Virus record (IMG/VR): IMGVR_UViG_3300034198_005031
Coordinates: 1-35,448 of that record
From: a virus
Length of the DNA stretch: 35,448 bases
Strand: one strand, 5' to 3'
Under the pieces are notes generated by a model. The model was given only the letters and a program-made list of their open reading frames with translations. It was not told the origin of the DNA and made no database searches. Shown here in pieces: positions 6,943 to 12,955 of this stretch (positions within the stretch are counted from its first letter, which is position 1; the number at the start of each line of letters is the position of its first letter). The position numbers and the translations under genes were made by a program.

Positions 6943-7244
6943 TACTTCTCTCCCATCCGTTGAAGGAATAAGTCCGGGTCTTCCAGCTTAGTGATGATAC
7001 CTCCGCCAGATTTGCTGATCTTATCTGAAAATTTTTCAGCTTGTAACCGGGTGCTGAAATCTCCGGCTGCTAGGTACCATGACTCTATCTTACCTACATA
7101 TACAAACGATTCTCGTTTGTTCCTTGCCATGTCTAACGCTTCGATGATCTCTTTAGCCAGATCGGTAGCGCCTTCTGACCCAGGGTTATCCGGGTCTAGA
7201 AGGTTGGCTACCAACTTGATCTCAGTGGGTCTTGGCTTTGCCAT
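6942..7244 (-). CDS. Hypothetical protein, 100 aa
   Basis: Starts at the ATG at 7244 (MAKPRPTEIKLV), which overlaps the stop of the upstream gene by ATGA; the open frame extends to 7262 but that start lacks coupling. The centre (VGKIESWYLAAGDFSTRLQAEKFSDKI) reads as a beta-strand plus helix. A perfect 8-bp hairpin with a TTC loop lies inside at 7102-7120. No family recognised. Confidence 0.75.
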   Translation of the reverse strand: MAKPRPTEIKLVANLLDPDNPGSEGATDLAKEIIEALDMARNKRESFVYVGKIESWYLAAGDFSTRLQAEKFSDKISKSGGGIITKLEDPDLFLQRMGEK

Positions 7245-7396
7245 CAGTACCCTTCGATGCACTTCACAAACTTGTAATGAAACTGCACACGCTCAATCAG
7301 ATCTTCTTCTTTGATGGCTTCGATCTCAGCGTTGCAATAACTGCAACGATGCATTAGTAAACCATCTACTTCTTTAGCCTCGGTTATTATGCTCAT
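7244..7396 (-). CDS. Zinc-ribbon-like microprotein, 50 aa
   Basis: Start ATG at 7396 with a strong GAGGAGG about 5 bases upstream. The motif HRCSYCNAEIEAI gives a CxxC pair, and a single Cys near the end (KFVKC) may be a third ligand, so a small metal-binding protein is likely. It is joined to both neighbours by ATGA overlaps. Partner and function are unknown. Confidence 0.72.
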   Translation of the reverse strand: MSIITEAKEVDGLLMHRCSYCNAEIEAIKEEDLIERVQFHYKFVKCIEGY

Positions 7397-7473
7397 GCTT
7401 CCTCCTCTACGCAGGTATGAATTTCCCAAACTCCTTCTTTCATTTCATCACCACACCAATTACATGTGCTCAT
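7393..7473 (-). CDS. Very small Cys-rich microprotein, 26 aa
   Basis: Frame read from the ATG at 7473: M-S-T-C-N-W-C-G, ending HTCVEEEA before a TGA that overlaps the next start (ATGA). GGGAGG stands close upstream of the ATG. The C-x-x-C pair plus the later His and Cys could bind one zinc ion. Support is from the ribosome-binding site and its exact fit between coupled neighbours; length alone would not be convincing. Confidence 0.6.
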   Translation of the reverse strand: MSTCNWCGDEMKEGVWEIHTCVEEEA

Positions 7474-7649
7474 GCTGCCTCCCTCCCCTTGCATCCGCCC
7501 CATAATTGGTAACCAATTATGACATCTCCTGTTTGTTTGAACTCACGAACCAGTTGAATCCAGTGCGTTCCCCCTACTGGGGGATGGTAAATAATGCACT
7601 TGCATTTACTCTTCACAATTTCTTGTGATGTATCTATTACTTTGCTCAT
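7470..7649 (-). CDS. Hypothetical protein, 59 aa
   Basis: ATG at 7649 with GGAAGGA upstream; both ends are joined to neighbours by ATGA overlaps, so it sits in a tightly coupled run of small genes (7900 down to 6784). The protein starts MSKVIDTSQEIVKSKCKC and ends GGCKGREAA, with three Cys. The codons for DVIIGYQLW cover a 21-bp palindrome at 7501-7521. No family recognised, but IIYHPPVGGTHWIQL may be a short beta domain. Confidence 0.7.
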   Translation of the reverse strand: MSKVIDTSQEIVKSKCKCIIYHPPVGGTHWIQLVREFKQTGDVIIGYQLWGGCKGREAA

Positions 7650-7900
7650 GCTATTCCTTCCAGTGGTAGGGGTATCTGCTCTGCCTTATGTGTATGCTCT
7701 CTCAGATAAAGGTCGCAACGCTCTTGCGTCAGCTCTTGATAATTCATGTGAGCACCAGCCATGTAAAGCACCTCATCCTCATCATCTCCGATACCATAGG
7801 TATCATGGTACGAGCAGTACCATGACCACCCTGCTACTGGTCGGATATGTATTGACTCTGGTCGTACTGCTATCTCATTCTTGCTTATCAGTTTTGCCAT
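7646..7900 (-). CDS. Hypothetical protein, 84 aa
   Basis: The frame starts at the ATG at 7900 and its last codons overlap the next gene. The protein begins MAKLISKNEIAVRPESIHIRP and has an aromatic stretch GWSWYCSYHDTYG followed by an acidic DDEDE segment. It overlaps the upstream gene by 26 nt. No recognisable domain. A hairpin with 9-bp arms lies inside at 7803-7825. Confidence 0.72.
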   Translation of the reverse strand: MAKLISKNEIAVRPESIHIRPVAGWSWYCSYHDTYGIGDDEDEVLYMAGAHMNYQELTQERCDLYLREHTHKAEQIPLPLEGIA

Positions 7901-8132
7901 TGATCTCCTCCTTCATACCTTGGTACATGATGATGTCCACCATGATGGCACACAGATTGTCATGAAATTTGCGATCAATCTCCGTAGTTCCATTAATACC
8001 TGAACGCAGTACCTTGTCATACAGATCTAACGTATCGATAAGATACTGAGCCTGCTCAGCAGTGAGTGCTGGCTGCACCCAACTGTCTCGCTTATTAAAT
8101 ATGTCTACATATTTCTGCAACGGGTTATCCAC
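7875..8132 (-). CDS. Hypothetical protein, 85 aa
   Basis: ATG at 8132, overlapping the stop of the DUF932-like gene by ATGA. The product is a charged, mostly helical small protein (LTAEQAQYLIDTLDLYDKVL, then CAIMVDIIMYQGMKEEI). No signal peptide or domain seen. Coupling suggests it is made with the DUF932 protein. Confidence 0.75.
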   Translation of the reverse strand: MDNPLQKYVDIFNKRDSWVQPALTAEQAQYLIDTLDLYDKVLRSGINGTTEIDRKFHDNLCAIMVDIIMYQGMKEEINGKTDKQE

Positions 8133-9127
8133 TAGATTCCTTTCGTGAGTAGGGATAAAGCACGACGCTTCTGCTTGTCAAACGTACCGTTTACGGTACG
8201 CTCAGCTCGAATCGCTGCATCCTTGTGACTGTAGTGATCGATGTATTCCACGATGGCTTGATACGCAGCGAACTCGGTACCTTGGATGTTCTCTTGTGTA
8301 CCAGTAGCACCAAAGTAGATCTTTCGGGCTGTCTGTCGGGCATGCTCTGCCTTGTTGTACTGTCGCCGTTGACCAGTGCTGAGCATGGAGTAAGGCATAC
8401 CTTCAACCTCACTAGGTAGTGACCACATCTTCTTGAAGATCTCATTGACCTGGTCATCATTTACCTCACGACCCAGAAGGTAACGAGAGATACTCTCGTA
8501 CTCTTCAATGCCCTGATAGATGATCGGGATTACCTTACGGATATCCTCGACCTGCACCTTAGCGTTGGTCGTATGCTTGAGCGAATAGGTTGCTGTCTTG
8601 CGGAAGATGCCACTGATCTGGTTGATGCAGTGAATCCGCTCCACAATTGGGGCTATCTGCAGCGATGACGAACCATCATGTGAGGTACGAGCCAACAGGT
8701 ATGCCTTGTGTGGATCACCCTTCACCTTCACACCTTCAGGTAATTCCATCACCATGTAAACCGATGCACCTTTGTTGATCTCCCCAGCATAGGCATACCG
8801 GGCATCACCACTGTCTACTAATCCATCCAGTGCCGAGAACATCTCGGTGTTCTGGAAGACCTGATACCTACCACCTACTGTGCCAAGCACAGACTGACTA
8901 CCGTCAGCATTGGTACGGACAGTGGCAAACTTGCCACCCACCGGAAGGGTAGTCACACCCTCATTGCTGAGGGCTAAAGCCTGGAGTTCAGCAAGCTGAA
9001 CGTGCCAGGTCAGACCTGCCTGTTCGGCTGCACCTCGGGCAGAGGTAGCCTCAACTGCAGTACCCACCTTGGAGTGGGCATTAACACGACGGCTTACCGC
9101 CTCAGCGGTTGACCTATATGCTGTCAT
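8132..9127 (-). CDS. DUF932-family phage/plasmid protein
   Basis: 331 aa with the features of the DUF932 (TIGR03299) family: an N-terminal helical part, then ATVRTNADGSQSVLGTVGGRYQVFQN, then SVYMVMELPEGVKVKGD and a central LLARTSHDGSSSLQIAP...RIHCINQI. Members are common on phages and plasmids; their biochemical role is not established, though they are often found with DNA metabolism genes. ATG at 9127 with AGGAG upstream in the pattern AGGAGAATGAAATG, also seen for other starts in this operon. Confidence 0.88.
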   Translation of the reverse strand: MTAYRSTAEAVSRRVNAHSKVGTAVEATSARGAAEQAGLTWHVQLAELQALALSNEGVTTLPVGGKFATVRTNADGSQSVLGTVGGRYQVFQNTEMFSALDGLVDSGDARYAYAGEINKGASVYMVMELPEGVKVKGDPHKAYLLARTSHDGSSSLQIAPIVERIHCINQISGIFRKTATYSLKHTTNAKVQVEDIRKVIPIIYQGIEEYESISRYLLGREVNDDQVNEIFKKMWSLPSEVEGMPYSMLSTGQRRQYNKAEHARQTARKIYFGATGTQENIQGTEFAAYQAIVEYIDHYSHKDAAIRAERTVNGTFDKQKRRALSLLTKGI

Positions 9128-9164
9128 TTCATTCTCCTATCTGTTTGGTTGTGAGAGTATTGTC

Positions 9165-9422
9165 TCATAGTCGGCTGTCGAAATCAAGTAACGCTTCGTG
9201 CAATTCTTCATAATAATGACCTGCCTCACACACAATCTGATCATCTGTGATGCGAGCTAACCAGGTTACATAAGGGTCAAAGGTTCTCACCCTCACCCCA
9301 GTCTCCGGGTTCTGGGTATCCTCCACCCAAAGGCAGAGGACAACCCAGCCCAGATTGTCACGCTTCATATCGATGACGATCGCACCATTCTTAGTGCGAT
9401 CACCTCTCCTGATCGTATCCAT
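9165..9422 (-). CDS. Hypothetical protein, 85 aa
   Basis: The ATG at 9422 follows directly after the TAA of the upstream gene. The protein starts MDTIRRGDRTKNGAIVIDMKRD and looks like a small all-beta (SH3-like) fold (GWVVLCLWVED, VRVRTFDPYVTWLARI), with an acidic C-terminal helix (CEAGHYYEELHEALLDF). No known family. A hairpin with 8-bp arms and an 8-nt loop lies inside at 9378-9401. Confidence 0.72.
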   Translation of the reverse strand: MDTIRRGDRTKNGAIVIDMKRDNLGWVVLCLWVEDTQNPETGVRVRTFDPYVTWLARITDDQIVCEAGHYYEELHEALLDFDSRL

Positions 9423-9932
9423 TTATGCCTCCTTTACTTGGTAGATGTGAGTACTTTCGATGACGTAGTGGGGATCAGATGTCACCACGTTGTCGTCGCA
9501 ATCCCACTCGATGCTACTAACACCGATCCCTTCGGCAAGTTCCCGGGCTTCATCTTCGTTGCTGGCTGTGACGGTAACAATACTTGCGATGTTATGCACC
9601 ATCTCTACTTGGTAGTCCCTAAGGAATAACAGTGAACTGTTGAACACATCAAGCAATACCTCATCAAGGAACTTGATGCTGATGTCATCTGTCTTGCTCA
9701 ACTTTTCATCTTTGATGTGATCATTGATCTGCTCAAACAGTGAGCGAATCTTCTCTCGATGGTCGACTATTGTACGCGCTTGATTCTTTATGCGATCAAG
9801 GTCTGATTTGATACGTTCGATCAGAGCCTTCTCTACATGATTTGCTGGCACAAAAGTTTCCACATTATCAAGGATAAACTTTTGCATGGGAGTAACTGTT
9901 GCTGGGAATGGTGTTTCAATTGCTTCGGTCAT
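9423..9932 (-). CDS. Hypothetical coiled-coil protein, 169 aa
   Basis: ATG at 9932 with AAAGGAAATGAA upstream. Residues 40-85 (ALIERIKSDLDRIKNQARTI, then a second Arg/Lys/Glu-rich helix) have heptad-like spacing and probably form a coiled coil. The C-terminal 60 residues are a beta/alpha module (VTVTASNEDEARELAEGIGV). The gene begins about 44 bases beyond the hairpin repeat at 9976-9992. No family recognised. Confidence 0.75.
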   Translation of the reverse strand: MTEAIETPFPATVTPMQKFILDNVETFVPANHVEKALIERIKSDLDRIKNQARTIVDHREKIRSLFEQINDHIKDEKLSKTDDISIKFLDEVLLDVFNSSLLFLRDYQVEMVHNIASIVTVTASNEDEARELAEGIGVSSIEWDCDDNVVTSDPHYVIESTHIYQVKEA

Positions 9933-9970
9933 TTCATTTCCTTTCGGTTGGAGTTGGCTAACACTTCTTA

Positions 9971-9997
9971 TATATGCACAGCTTCGCTGTGCTATCT
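9971..9997 (-). repeat. Intergenic hairpin repeat, copy 1
   Basis: A perfect 7-bp stem (9976-9982 with 9986-9992) and 3-nt loop, with TA-rich flanks. On the leftward strand the hairpin tip reads GCGAAGC, a sequence known to form an extraordinarily stable DNA mini-hairpin. It lies between two leftward genes, 11 nt after the stop of the upstream one. Copy 2 at 11095-11111 has the same stem and similar flanks but the inverted loop. No U-run follows, so a classical terminator is unlikely. Confidence 0.75.
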
Positions 9998-10003
9998 ATA
10001 TGA

Positions 10004-10312
10004 TTAAGATCCGCAAGTACAGTTGATCTCTTCCATGAGATTGGATTCGACCATCCATTCTCTTAGGTGTTCCACTAAGAGTTCTGACCCGTACTCAATG
10101 GTGAATCCCTCTTTGTCGGCATCCCGATATAAGGCAGCGAAGATCTCCTTATCGGTAGCATTTACTATCAACTCAGTATCATCCTTGAATCCAAGGATGA
10201 CAACCCATACATACACCCAGATTAATGGCAAGCCAAGCGGGATCTTAGACACAGCCTTAGCAGTATCTTGCAAAGCAAGATAAGCCTTTCGTTGATCGCG
10301 GTTCAATTTCAT
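10004..10312 (-). CDS. Hypothetical protein, 102 aa, possible membrane segment
   Basis: The ATG at 10312 is preferred because AGGAGCGAA precedes it; an in-frame ATG at 10324 would give an ATGA overlap with the Gp88 gene and cannot be ruled out. The segment IPLGLPLIWVYVWVVILGF (about residues 24-42) is strongly hydrophobic and fits one transmembrane helix, followed by an acidic, helical C-terminal part ending with two Cys (CTCGS). Three hairpins lie in or near its coding sequence (10179-10200, 10264-10282, 9976-9992). Role unknown. Confidence 0.7.
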   Translation of the reverse strand: MKLNRDQRKAYLALQDTAKAVSKIPLGLPLIWVYVWVVILGFKDDTELIVNATDKEIFAALYRDADKEGFTIEYGSELLVEHLREWMVESNLMEEINCTCGS

Positions 10313-10320
10313 TTCGCTCC

Positions 10321-11046
10321 TCATTTCTTACTCGCACTGAATCGGATGTCGGCTTTGCCGAACACACACAGTCCACAAGAAACACAAGCAGAACCATTGG
10401 TGGAAATCAATGGAATTGATTTGTTATTCTCCGGACATTTAGCACCAGGCTTGCCGGTAAGTTCAAGCATCATCGGCTTAGATGCCTCAAAAGTATCGGC
10501 AAGATAGGCAAGGTTTACCTTGGTCTTACGCTTGAGATCATAAGCAATCTCCTTGTTGTCATCATCTGTACTAAAGTACAGTGACAGGTTGTCAATTCCA
10601 TTAAGCCATGTAATGGCAGACGGAACTCTTGTATACACCCAGAACTGTACGTCTGTATGCTTCTCGATTACATCACGCCAAGCCCTAGCGTAAGTATCAT
10701 TAAAGAAGTCACCATCCCAATGGATCCGGAACAACTTCTCAGCACCATGCTTGTCACAATCCTTGATGAAATCAAGGATCATATCGTCCAACAAGTCAAA
10801 CATCTGATTGTAATCTGCATCCTTGAGGAGATTCCAATTGTGTAACAATACATCTCTCACACCCTTGTAAACCTTCTCCAACTTCCCGGCATAACAGATC
10901 TTCAGACACACTGAGGTAGCACCAGGGCAAGAGTAAGCCTTGCCTGCTGGAAGACCAAAGGTATTGGCGATCTTGCTGGTCTTGCCATTCGGTGACACAA
11001 GATTAGTCACCTTACGATCATTCGAACGCTTCAACTTCTGTTCCAT
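10321..11046 (-). CDS. Gp88-family phage protein
   Basis: 241 aa. Residues 27-52 (ANTFGLPAG, SCPGATSVC, KICYAG) are the signature of the Gp88 (gene product 88) family known from mycobacteriophages, with conserved Cys residues; the middle has RIHWDGDFFNDTYARAW and a C-terminal Cys trio (CVSCGLC). The Cys pattern suggests a metal or Fe-S site. No function is established for the family, and a radical-SAM-like role would be speculation. ATG at 11046 with AAAGGAG upstream. Two strong hairpins occur inside the coding sequence (10404-10422 and 10759-10779). Confidence 0.85.
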   Translation of the reverse strand: MEQKLKRSNDRKVTNLVSPNGKTSKIANTFGLPAGKAYSCPGATSVCLKICYAGKLEKVYKGVRDVLLHNWNLLKDADYNQMFDLLDDMILDFIKDCDKHGAEKLFRIHWDGDFFNDTYARAWRDVIEKHTDVQFWVYTRVPSAITWLNGIDNLSLYFSTDDDNKEIAYDLKRKTKVNLAYLADTFEASKPMMLELTGKPGAKCPENNKSIPLISTNGSACVSCGLCVFGKADIRFSASKK

Positions 11047-11082
11047 TGCATTGCTCCTTTCGTTGATTGAATTTGCCGAACC

Positions 11083-11118
11083 CTATATATCTATGCACAG
11101 CGAAGCTGTGCTATCTAT
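11083..11118 (-). repeat. Intergenic hairpin repeat, copy 2 (inverted loop)
   Basis: Same 7-bp stem as copy 1 (11095-11101 with 11105-11111) with near-identical TA-rich flanks on both sides. The loop is GAA on the plus strand here but TTC in copy 1, so the palindrome core appears flipped while the flanks keep their direction. It lies 3 nt after the TAG of the 126-aa gene and about 50 nt before the start of the Gp88 gene. Confidence 0.75.
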
Positions 11119-11495
11119 GATGCGTAATGGTACCCGAATGGAGTCCAAGTCTTCTTGCCTCCGGCATTCGGAATCTCATGAACAATTCCGCCACGCTGAA
11201 TGAAAGCCTTCAGTATCTCATAAGAGATACTCTTATCATGCCCACCCAAGTGCCATGAATACACCTCATCCTCTCCGAGGATGTAGTCATAGTTCTTGTA
11301 ATCGTAAATAGTTCCAACGGTTACACCGTTCTCATCTTCGAATGCAAGCACCCACTCAAAGTTAACTTTGTCACCTGCGTAGAACTCTTGCTTCCCGAAA
11401 ACTCTGTCAAGTTCCCGGCGAGTTGTTACCAAGTCACCTTGGTAAGACGTGCCATCGGTATTAATCCATGCCTCATTCATGCCCTTTAACTTCAT
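11115..11495 (-). CDS. Hypothetical protein, 126 aa
   Basis: Start ATG at 11495, following the TAA of the upstream gene closely, with GAGAGGG upstream. The protein is acidic and aromatic (FEWVLAFEDENG, TIYDYKNYDYILGEDEVYSWHLGG) and predicted mostly beta. It ends AGGKKTWTPFGYHYAS. No known domain recognised. Hairpins at 11212-11231, 11267-11283 and 11426-11445 fall inside its coding sequence. Confidence 0.75.
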   Translation of the reverse strand: MKLKGMNEAWINTDGTSYQGDLVTTRRELDRVFGKQEFYAGDKVNFEWVLAFEDENGVTVGTIYDYKNYDYILGEDEVYSWHLGGHDKSISYEILKAFIQRGGIVHEIPNAGGKKTWTPFGYHYAS

Positions 11496-11496
11496 G

Positions 11497-11655
11497 TTAT
11501 GCCCTCTCTATTACAGTGTAGGTTTCATCATTGCCATCCAATTGATCCCAATCAGATTGCTGAGCAATCTTAAGGGCTTCATCTGCATCCTTGACATTAT
11601 TAATGTCAACTTGCACCTCATACATGACTGTCTTTACGACAGTGTAATTAGCCAC
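11497..11655 (-). CDS. Hypothetical protein, 52 aa
   Basis: GTG start at 11655 with GAAGGAG 6-7 bases upstream. The protein begins MANYTVVKTVMYEVQVDINN, then an acidic helical part (VKDADEALKIAQQSDWDQLD) and ends TYTVIERA. The strand-helix-strand form is typical of small phage proteins of unknown function. It overlaps the upstream gene by 8 nt. Two palindromic hairpins (11554-11570, 11591-11609) lie inside it. Confidence 0.72.
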   Translation of the reverse strand: MANYTVVKTVMYEVQVDINNVKDADEALKIAQQSDWDQLDGNDETYTVIERA

Positions 11656-11818
11656 AGCATTCTCCTTCGCTAGTATCGGCGCAGCATTCTGAACAGAATG
11701 CTTCGTTATCTTTCATGCTATTGCGACAACCATATTCATCCATTGTGTTGGTCTTGCATTTAATGCAAGCAACTTGAGCCAGTTCTTCGGCAGACATATC
11801 GTAGATATGTTTAGACAT
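11648..11818 (-). CDS. Cys-rich small protein, 56 aa (metal-binding candidate)
   Basis: The ATG at 11818 is chosen as the first start that removes an implausible upstream extension. The protein has eight Cys: CIKC, YGC, CSECC, then ECCG at the C-terminus. Cys pairs of this kind bind zinc or an Fe-S centre. No family name can be given. It overlaps both neighbours by 8 nt. Hairpins at 11683-11702, 11753-11769 and 11794-11810 lie within the coding region. Confidence 0.72.
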   Translation of the reverse strand: MSKHIYDMSAEELAQVACIKCKTNTMDEYGCRNSMKDNEAFCSECCADTSEGECCG

Positions 11819-12020
11819 GGGGGTTCCACTGATCATCGGCATAACGTTTAGCGTCGAACGGAGCAGTCTCCCCATAGAAGTAACGGGGACGCTGACCCGG
11901 AATAGCCACCTTGAAAAATGCAAAATCTATGTCAGAGACATAGACCTTAGCGTTATCGTTGCTCATCACGCCAAGCCCCATCCACTGCTTGACCTCACTT
12001 ACCTTCGGTTTAGTCACCAT
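11811..12020 (-). CDS. Hypothetical protein, 69 aa
   Basis: ATG at 12020, overlapping the stop of the 57-aa membrane protein by 7 nt. It starts MVTKPKVSEVKQWMGLGVM and has a beta-rich centre (AKVYVSDIDFAFFKVAIPG, then PRYFYGETAPFDAKRY). No domain recognised. A hairpin with 8-bp arms and AGA loop (11926-11944) lies inside. Confidence 0.72.
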   Translation of the reverse strand: MVTKPKVSEVKQWMGLGVMSNDNAKVYVSDIDFAFFKVAIPGQRPRYFYGETAPFDAKRYADDQWNPHV

Positions 12021-12187
12021 TCTTCAACCTCTCTTGGTAGGGTCTTCCATGTCTCTTCCATAAAAGCAGAACTCTGTTCTGCTATCTTGACGCGCCTGAT
12101 CACTGTAAGATCACACAGGAAAGACACGAACAGGATCGAACAGACACCGCTAAGCAAACCAATAGCAAACCAATCACCTTCAAACAT
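12014..12187 (-). CDS. Small single-pass membrane protein candidate, 57 aa
   Basis: ATG at 12187 with GAAAGGTGGAAAC directly upstream; an upstream ATG at 12241 only adds a charged stretch and lacks a good site. Residues 5-29 (WFAIGLLSGVCSILFVSF, then LCDLTVI) form a long hydrophobic segment, followed by a charged tail. It is the first gene of the leftward operon. Near the start the DNA carries a tandem 11-bp repeat (AGCAAACCAAT twice, 12154-12175), and a hairpin lies at 12065-12083. Holin or membrane regulator are only possibilities. Confidence 0.72.
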   Translation of the reverse strand: MFEGDWFAIGLLSGVCSILFVSFLCDLTVIRRVKIAEQSSAFMEETWKTLPREVEEW

Positions 12188-12479
12188 GTTTCCACCTTTC
12201 GACCTTGCCGACCTTGTTGCCGACCCTTCCTTATCAAGCAAAGGTTCCCTTTGCTATCAAAGAAAAGACACACACACGCGAGCTGAACCTGCCACTTGCC
12301 CATCCGCTGCCACCTGCTACCTGCCAATTCGCCATTCTTTACATACACATGATCGCATCAAGATCAAGATCAAGACAAGAAACGCTCACACAGCCAGCCA
12401 GAATTGACATTGAGTAGCCGATACGATAAGATGATGCCATCAAACCAACTCCGGTCTGATCAAATCGAAAGGCAACATC
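12188..12479. promoter_or_regulatory. Divergent intergenic control region
   Basis: About 290 bases between the start of the leftward operon and the rightward 85-aa gene. It holds a perfect 8-bp hairpin with TTC loop (12237-12255), a tandem ATCAAG repeat (three copies at 12357-12374 plus a partial copy), and the rightward promoter described separately. A leftward promoter should also lie here; on the minus strand TTGATC and TATGTA stand 16 nt apart inside the ATCAAG repeat region, but the match is weak. Longer plus-strand frames crossing the region oppose the leftward genes and are not counted. Confidence 0.6.
12404..12432 (+). promoter_or_regulatory. Sigma70-type promoter for the 85-aa gene
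   Basis: The -35 box is a perfect TTGACA (12404-12409), followed by 17 bases and a TAAGAT -10 box (12427-12432). Transcription would start near 12439, giving a leader of about 40 bases before the ATG at 12480. GAAAGG at 12467 serves as ribosome-binding site. This is the best consensus promoter I found in the window. Confidence 0.75.
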
Positions 12480-12737
12480 ATGAAAACATTCTGGGCGAGC
12501 AATGATCTATTGATCAACCTAGACGGGCTCATCGAAGATGTTCTAGGAGAGTTCAGCATCTCTTCATTCGAAGAGATTCCGGATCACCTAGTAGTTCCAA
12601 AATTCTTTTGGAAAGATGCACAGATCGACCAATTCATTCTCTTAGAGAATGGCACAGTGGCTCTGGTCATTGATCTAGAAGATCACCGACTCACCGGGCT
12701 ATTGACTGGTGGCAGCATCATCCGCCGAACTATCTAA
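12480..12737 (+). CDS. Hypothetical protein, 85 aa, single-gene transcript
   Basis: ATG at 12480 with a good ribosome-binding site. An acidic protein with strand-rich C-terminal half (IDQFILLENGTVALVIDLEDH); no known domain. It has its own promoter and its own terminator and is the only gene in the control region, so it is likely expressed separately, perhaps at an early stage. A regulator or host-takeover protein is a reasonable guess but nothing in the sequence proves it. A short inverted repeat (AACTATC, TAAA, GATAGTT; 12728-12745) straddles the stop. Confidence 0.75.
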   Translation: MKTFWASNDLLINLDGLIEDVLGEFSISSFEEIPDHLVVPKFFWKDAQIDQFILLENGTVALVIDLEDHRLTGLLTGGSIIRRTI

Positions 12738-12752
12738 AGATAGTTCAGCAAG

Positions 12753-12786
12753 GGGCAGGGCTCTCTGAGGAGGGCTCTGCCCTTTT
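12753..12786 (+). terminator. Intrinsic terminator after the 85-aa gene
   Basis: A 13-bp GC-rich stem (12753-12765 with 12770-12782, two G-U pairs) with TGAG loop, followed by TTTT. Good match to a rho-independent terminator. Confidence 0.85.
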
Positions 12787-12878
12787 GTCGTGCGCGTAGC
12801 ACATTTCTCCCCGGTTGTCAAGCCGGGAAAGGGAGCCGATTCAGGGCTCGCGCCCTAGCCGACCCGGGGGATGTTTAA

Positions 12879-12898
12879 CCCCACCCCCACCCTACCCC
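12879..12898 (-). other. G-quadruplex motif (four G-tracts, minus strand)
   Basis: On the plus strand four C-runs of 4, 5, 3 and 4 bases are separated by A, A and TA. The complementary strand thus has four G-runs of at least 3 with loops of 2, 1 and 1 bases, a strong quadruplex motif. It lies outside genes. Confidence 0.7.
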
Positions 12899-12922
12899 TC
12901 ACTATCAACCAAATAATTTTCA

Positions 12923-12955
12923 CCAGGTCGTGTGCTCTGACCTGGGGTTTTATTT
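12923..12955 (+). terminator. Second intrinsic terminator
   Basis: A 7-bp stem (CCAGGTC 12923-12929 with GACCTGG 12939-12945), 9-nt loop, followed by GGTTTTATTTT. It would stop any rightward read-through from the control region before the late genes. Confidence 0.7.

Noticed and set aside
7594-7965. Plus-strand open frame of 123 codons
   Set aside because: Antisense to coupled leftward genes; no ribosome-binding site, and composition is that of a shadow frame.
11817-12407. Plus-strand open frame of 196 codons across the divergent region
   Set aside because: It runs opposite to three well-supported leftward genes with overlaps and ribosome-binding sites, and has no start signal of its own.
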